Source: Lachnospiraceae bacterium (GTDB lineage: Bacteria; Bacillota; Clostridia; Lachnospirales; Lachnospiraceae). Taken from it: a stretch of DNA of 64,000 bases. The translations under genes were made by a program, and so were the position numbers. The DNA is taken from contig VSND01000010.1 of the NCBI GenBank assembly GCA_009774145.1, forward strand, positions 31,567 to 95,566, read 5' to 3'. Positions 60,248 through 64,000 of the stretch are shown here, in pieces (the first letter of the stretch is position 1; each line of letters opens with the position of its first letter). The notes below the pieces were generated by a model that ran no database searches, was not told the origin of the DNA, and was given only the letters and a program-made list of their open reading frames with translations.

Positions 60248-61603
60248 TCATAATACAATGTTTTCTTTCATTATTGTTCTAAATAATTCTCTAATTGTTA
60301 CCCTTAATAGCTTAGAATAACTTTTATGCTTGTCTGCACTTTCCAATGCCTCATAATATAACTCTTTCTCTGTAAGCTTAAAATATATTGGCGGCAGTCC
60401 CTTTTTTCTTAACATCCAGTTTAGCAAAGCTCTGGAACTTCTGCCATTACCATCTCTGAAAGGATGGATTTGTGTGATTCGATGGTGAATTTTCAAAACC
60501 TGCAATATATATTCACTAATCGACAATTTATCAACATCGCGCATCAAATCCTCCACTGGTTTCTGCAGTTTCACCAGTTCTGCTGCAACTTCCCGCCAAT
60601 CAACGGTTTCAAATTTAGCCCCCAATACAAGATTATTATCTGTCCGTGTTTTCCCGGCTTCTTCCGGAAAAGGCGCATATTGAAATAACTTTTTATTCAA
60701 ATCTAACAGCTTATAAATAGTCAATTTATCCTCTGTTTCCAAAACGTAATCATAAAGTGCCGCATGCCCTGCCACTTGAATAATATCTTCATAATCTTCC
60801 ATACAATATTCACTGTTTTGGCAATTCAGTCTCAAATCCGTAACTATCTCAGCAACCTCTTCTTCGTCAAGCTCCAGGCCTTCCATCCGGTTTTCATTAT
60901 ATATAAAATCATTCTTAAATTTGTACCAAACGATATTCGGCTCTATAGTGAAAAAGAATTCATATGAATCTATCTCCTGCCTAAGCAAATCTATATTTTC
61001 AATTTCCATGCCTAAAGCAATTTTTTTCTTGTCTGGTTTATAATCAGAAATTCTCCTGTTCAGATTGACATATTCTCCATCCAATATATGAAAAGTATAG
61101 GCCAGCCTAAGTACACAGGAACGAAAACTCACCCCAAAACGTTCCGCAATCTGTAATGCATCGTCCAACGAAACTTTCCCGTTTTCTGTATATTCATGAA
61201 CCACTGATAAAAATATTTTTTTCGGCATAAGCAATTCTGCGGCAAACTGTTCAGCAAATCGCTCTATTTTATCCCCCGTTCCTCCTTTTGGGCATACTTC
61301 GTTCCTGCGGTCTTTCAAATGGTGGCATAATTCATGTGCAGCAGTGAACCTCTGTCTGGTAATCTTCCTCTTATAATTGATGCCCACCAACGGAATATCA
61401 TTATCATCCTCCGGCACAAGATAAATACCTTCCAAATCCTCAAACTCCATAAACTGATACACGATTCCGTATTCCCGCATCAGCTTGAACGGATCTATGG
61501 GGATAGAAGGTATTTCCTTTCCGAATCTGTCTTCAAGAACCTTTTCAGCCAGAGCCTGTGGAGACATTCCAAACTCAAAAAGGTTTTCTGAAATGTCAGT
61601 CAT
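60248..61603 (-). CDS. ImmA/IrrE zinc peptidase fused to a Fic domain
   Basis: A 451-aa protein. Residues ~15-175 are an ImmA/IrrE-type (COG2856) peptidase: RFTAAHELCHHLKD (HExxH at 90-94) and FAEQFAAELLMP (third metal ligand region). Residues ~215-451 are a Fic domain: ITQIHPFRDGNGRSSRALLN (380-395) has the full HPFxxGNGRxxR AMPylation motif, and NENRMEGLELD (~236-246) sits where class II Fic proteins carry the inhibitory motif. It overlaps the XRE gene by 8 nt. The peptidase could cleave the XRE repressor; the Fic domain could then modify a target. Partner roles are inferred. Confidence 0.9.
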   Translation of the reverse strand: MTDISENLFEFGMSPQALAEKVLEDRFGKEIPSIPIDPFKLMREYGIVYQFMEFEDLEGIYLVPEDDNDIPLVGINYKRKITRQRFTAAHELCHHLKDRRNEVCPKGGTGDKIERFAEQFAAELLMPKKIFLSVVHEYTENGKVSLDDALQIAERFGVSFRSCVLRLAYTFHILDGEYVNLNRRISDYKPDKKKIALGMEIENIDLLRQEIDSYEFFFTIEPNIVWYKFKNDFIYNENRMEGLELDEEEVAEIVTDLRLNCQNSEYCMEDYEDIIQVAGHAALYDYVLETEDKLTIYKLLDLNKKLFQYAPFPEEAGKTRTDNNLVLGAKFETVDWREVAAELVKLQKPVEDLMRDVDKLSISEYILQVLKIHHRITQIHPFRDGNGRSSRALLNWMLRKKGLPPIYFKLTEKELYYEALESADKHKSYSKLLRVTIRELFRTIMKENIVL

Positions 61604-61910
61604 TCATTGTCTCCTTATATCTGCGTTTAAAGTCAATAAGGCTCATGATCTCCTTTCTGTCCATATCGGACAGTTCTGAGAAAGCGCGGGCAAACATCTC
61701 TACCTGTGCATTTTCAGAAGTTTTTCCATACATCAGTTCATCCGTACTCACTCCATATAATTCAGAAAACTTAGCAAGTTCATCTGCTGTAACTTTTCTT
61801 TGTCCAGATTCAATTGCACTAATGGTTGGCCTGGAAAGACACATCTGGCGGGCAACAAATTCCTGTGACAATTTTAAATACTTTCTTGCTTCCTTCAATC
61901 TTTCATGCAT
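61596..61910 (-). CDS. XRE-family repressor paired with the ImmA-Fic protein
   Basis: A 104-aa protein: MHERLKEARKYLKLSQEFVA, QMCLSRPTISAIESGQRKVT (helix-turn-helix, residues ~8-60) and a short C-terminal helix (AFSELSDMDRKEIMSLIDF). The start has a GGAGGTG box 8 nt upstream. XRE-COG2856 pairs are found in ICEs and prophages (ImmR-ImmA) and as toxin-antitoxin-like modules; here the peptidase partner carries a Fic domain. Its promoter contains two palindromes, probably autoregulatory. Confidence 0.9.
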   Translation of the reverse strand: MHERLKEARKYLKLSQEFVARQMCLSRPTISAIESGQRKVTADELAKFSELYGVSTDELMYGKTSENAQVEMFARAFSELSDMDRKEIMSLIDFKRRYKETMND

Positions 61911-61925
61911 GGTTTTCACCTCCAC

Positions 61926-61990
61926 TATACACCAGTATATGCACAAAAGTCATAAAAGTCAACACAAAACGTCAGTTTTCCTGACATTTT
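61926..61990 (-). promoter_or_regulatory. Promoter and operators of the XRE / ImmA-Fic operon
   Basis: Minus strand TTGACT (61962-61957) and TATACT (61939-61934) with a 17-bp spacer. The palindrome TATACTGGTGTATA (61926-61939) covers the -10 box, and AAAACGTCAG / CTGACATTTT (61966-61975, 61981-61990) lies just upstream of the -35 box. Both positions suit repression by the XRE protein. Confidence 0.8.
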
Positions 61991-62202
61991 TGTTTCCCAA
62001 AGAATCCTGTCTATACTTTTAAATTCCGACTGTACCATCTCCGCCAATATCGCCATATCATTTTCAGCCGCGCTTCTCTTCCTCCAGCGCATCCGTGTTA
62101 CAAAGCATCTGCCGGATAATCCCCGCATATGTTCGCATCGAAGTTTTCTGTTGCCCGGACTGAAAAAGCTCCGGACCTTCGTATACTTTCAGGACCGGCT
62201 GC

Positions 62203-62571
62203 ATGAGGAGCGGCATGATTACGGACGGGGCTGTCCGGAACACCATGCTGATGAAAGAACTGAATTTCCCTGTATTTTCGCAGGCAGTTAACGTGGTCGG
62301 CACAACCAAAGCATTTCCCGGAAAGATCAATCATCCGGTCGTCATGTGCGGTGTGACCGTGCATCCCGGCGACCTTGTGGTTGCTGATAATGACGATGTG
62401 GTTGTCGTTCCCAGAGAAAAAGCACAGGAAGTTTATGACATTACGCTGGCAAGGGAATTAAAAGAAGAAAAACTCCTGAAGAGAATTCAGAATCATGAAG
62501 GCACCACCTACGATCTGTCCGGCTTCAACAAGATCGTGGAATCCCTGAATCTGACCGAAGAGCCGGACTAA
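62203..62571 (+). pseudogene. C-terminal part of an RraA-like aldolase/decarboxylase
   Basis: About 122 codons: SGMITDGAVRNTMLMKELNF, then GTTKAFPGKINHPVVMCGVT and HPGDLVVADNDDVVVVPREK, the second half of RraA-like 4-hydroxy-4-methyl-2-oxoglutarate aldolases (normally ~220 aa). The first half, with part of the active site, is missing; upstream sequence does not continue the family. It is followed by a good terminator, so the 3' end is original. Confidence 0.75.
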
Positions 62572-62606
62572 TCATACCTCTACTTACAATACATATACAT
62601 TCCTCT

Positions 62607-62653
62607 CGCACCGGTATTCTCAAAAGCATACTGCCTGAATACCGGTGCGTTTT
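62607..62653 (+). terminator. Terminator after the RraA-like remnant
   Basis: A perfect 13-bp stem CGCACCGGTATTC / GAATACCGGTGCG (62607-62619, 62637-62649) followed by TTTTCATTT. Confidence 0.88.
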
Positions 62654-62665
62654 CATTTATACGGG

Positions 62666-62685
62666 AAAAAGCCGGAATTGCCGGC
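62666..62685 (-). terminator. Terminator of the AraC-clpP operon
   Basis: On the minus strand GCCGG-CAATT-CCGGC is followed by TTTTTCCC, 42 nt after the clpP stop. The stem is short (5 bp) but GC-only. Confidence 0.7.
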
Positions 62686-62727
62686 CGGAAAATACCCAGA
62701 CAGATCCCGGCTCCTGAAAGCGGGCTT

Positions 62728-63318
62728 TCATGTTTCTGTAATGATCCGGTCGATCAGTCCAAAAGCCAGCGCCTCCTCTGGGGACAGATAGCGGTCGCGC
62801 TCTGTGGCTGCCAGGATTTCCGCCTCTGTTCTCCCCGTATTCTCAGCCAGAATCCGGTTCAGACGCTCCCTGCTTTTCAGCATATGGTCCGACATGATCC
62901 GGATATCGGATGCCTGCCCCCGGATGCCGTCTCCGTGAATGGCCGGCTGATGAATCATGATCTCCGCATTGGGAAGCGCCGTCCGCTTCCCCCTGGTTCC
63001 GCCTGCCAGAAGAAAAGCGCCGAAACTTGCTGCCAGCCCGATGCACAGAGTCGCAACGTCGCATTTCACATACTGCATGGTATCATAGACTGCAAATCCC
63101 GCAGACACAGAGCCTCCGGGACTGTTGATGTAAAACTGAATATCTTTCCCCGGATCCTCCGCTTCCAGATACAGCATCTGAGCGATAATTACCCCTGCAG
63201 AAGCATCGCTTACTTCCTCCCCCAGAAAAATGATCCGGTCAGCAAGCAGCCTGGAATAAATATCAAAGCTCTGTTCTCCCCGCCCGTTCTGGCGGACCAC
63301 ATATGGTATAAAACTCAT
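62728..63318 (-). CDS. clpP: ClpP-family serine protease
   Basis: A 196-aa ClpP: FYINSPGGSVSAGFAVYDTM, LCIGLAASFGAFLLAGG (Ser nucleophile; Phe replaces the usual Met), NAEIMIHQPAIHG (His) and ATERDRYLSPEEALAFGLID (Asp). All three catalytic residues are present. With no clpX or tig beside it and an AraC gene in front, this is probably a second, specialised ClpP, which would need an AAA+ partner encoded elsewhere. Its ATG overlaps the AraC stop by 4 nt. Confidence 0.92.
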   Translation of the reverse strand: MSFIPYVVRQNGRGEQSFDIYSRLLADRIIFLGEEVSDASAGVIIAQMLYLEAEDPGKDIQFYINSPGGSVSAGFAVYDTMQYVKCDVATLCIGLAASFGAFLLAGGTRGKRTALPNAEIMIHQPAIHGDGIRGQASDIRIMSDHMLKSRERLNRILAENTGRTEAEILAATERDRYLSPEEALAFGLIDRIITET

Positions 63319-63731
63319 GCCGCGATTCTGCTTCTTTCAGGCACGATAAAGACGGACGCCGACTTTCTTCCCCTGCACAGAGAAATCCTGCCGCATCTTG
63401 AAAAATATATCCCAATCTTCCGGTATTCCCACGGCGTATGTCCATATTCCCGATGAAAGGCCCTTGTAAATGCCTGCTGGGAGCCATAGCCTGCCTCAAA
63501 AGCAATCTCAACAACCGGCTGCGCTGTCTCTGCCAGCTTTCTGGCTGCGGCATCCAGCCGCCTGCCCTGGATATATTTACAAAGGGTCATTCCCGTATCC
63601 GCCTTGAAGACCCGTTCCATATAAAATCTGGAATAATGCAGTTCTTCTGCCAGCCTCTCCAGTGTCAGCTCCTGTTCCAGATGAGCCTCAACATAGGAAA
63701 GAATCCTGTTGGTCAATGATCTGCCGCCCAT
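63315..63731 (-). CDS. Short AraC-family regulator in front of clpP
   Basis: A 138-aa protein that is almost only the DNA-binding domain: LTLERLAEELHYSRFYMERV and VVEIAFEAGYGSQQAFTRAF, then HTPWEYRK. The start at 63731 has an AAAGGAG box ~8 nt upstream; longer frames lack one. The C-terminal ~35 residues are Arg-rich. It is translationally coupled to clpP and may control it. From 63732 to the window end I see only the probable promoter region, with no further gene. Confidence 0.88.
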   Translation of the reverse strand: MGGRSLTNRILSYVEAHLEQELTLERLAEELHYSRFYMERVFKADTGMTLCKYIQGRRLDAAARKLAETAQPVVEIAFEAGYGSQQAFTRAFHREYGHTPWEYRKIGIYFSRCGRISLCRGRKSASVFIVPERSRIAA

Positions 63732-64000
63732 AAAGAAGCACTCCTTTCCTGTTCTGAAATTCTGCCAAAGCCCTCCTGCGCACAGAATAAGGATCTGTTC
63801 CTGTACGCCCCACTTTCTGTGCAGTTTCGGACTTTTGCTCCTTTCCATGATACCACTTCACAGGAATGGACGTCTTAACAGAAATTGCCCTCTTTTTGCC
63901 ATGTTTCATGAAGGATTTCTTTATATGAATTCCAGGTTATCAAGTTATCTGCAAACTGGAATTCCGGTAGCCGTCAGGCTTTTGCTGTAAATTCCGGTAT

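Noticed and set aside
62051..62200. Minus-strand tail ending QMLCNTDALEEEKRG as a gene remnant
   Set aside because: The reading is protein-like but I could not tie it to any family, and its 5' side overlaps the RraA-like remnant; too weak to annotate.
1..64000. tRNA or rRNA genes and a prophage or ICE in the window
   Set aside because: No tRNA cloverleaf, rRNA core or integrase/structural phage genes were recognised, although the XRE-ImmA pair is of a type often carried by such elements.

Overview
The window looks like chromosomal DNA of an anaerobic gut Firmicute, most likely a member of the Lachnospiraceae (Clostridia). This rests on gene content: a pyrF-pyrK-pyrD-pyrE operon with a class 1B PyrD/PyrK pair, strong AGGAGG-type ribosome binding sites, sigma-A promoters, several PTS systems, LarC, DUF4869 and CD3324-type proteins, and TagF-like wall polymer enzymes. 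The genus is not claimed. No rRNA, tRNA or CRISPR array was seen.

Layout. 1-2.98 kb: purine operon purE-purM-purN-purD (minus strand, purD cut by the window edge) with a clear promoter. 2.98-5.8 kb: VanZ-like protein, small membrane protein and M29 aminopeptidase. 5.8-9.9 kb: pyrimidine operon pyrF-pyrK-pyrD-pyrE plus a small membrane protein, interrupted by a 103-bp tandem repeat (pyrF/pyrK) and a long hairpin (pyrD/pyrE). 10-25 kb: cell-surface polysaccharide region, with two flanking loci (acyltransferase; TagF-like polymerase), then an eight-gene operon of glycosyltransferases, polytopic transferases and acyltransferases, then a fucosyltransferase-like gene. A 477-bp gap there holds two large hairpin elements. 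23.8-31.8 kb: LarC with a repeated His-rich segment, a coiled-coil protein and a 1717-aa DUF4132 protein.

31.9-50.2 kb: accessory region with working genes (flavin-binding protein, MBL hydrolase, AgrC/AgrA-like two-component pair, DegT aminotransferase, LysE/LysR pair, Vat-like acetyltransferase, MATE pump, sugar aldolase, FGGY kinase, PocR-AraC regulator) mixed with many broken genes: a PIN toxin, a truncated DUF262 gene fused tail-to-tail to an inverted Abi_2 fragment, a frameshifted P-loop ATPase next to DUF4869, a WYL-regulator tail, an isomerase tail and a doubly broken PBECR4-like nuclease. The last is preceded by a promoter, a ~165-nt gene-free transcript and a strong terminator, an arrangement like type III toxin-antitoxin loci.

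50.2-60 kb: two sugar PTS operons with divergent regulators. One has EIIBC, a 6-phospho-beta-glucosidase, a lipoprotein esterase and EIIA, with an AraC regulator. The other has an MBL hydrolase and a sucrose-type EIIBCA, with a LacI regulator and a cluster of TAACCGGTTA-like operators. 60.2-64 kb: an XRE regulator overlapping a single protein that joins an ImmA/IrrE zinc peptidase to a Fic AMPylase, with an operator-rich promoter; an RraA-like remnant; and an AraC-ClpP pair overlapping by 4 nt.

The strongest candidates for new biology are the XRE / ImmA-IrrE-Fic module, the RNA-preceded PBECR4 locus, and the structured noncoding elements at 8.6, 20.5, 22.7 and 42.2 kb.
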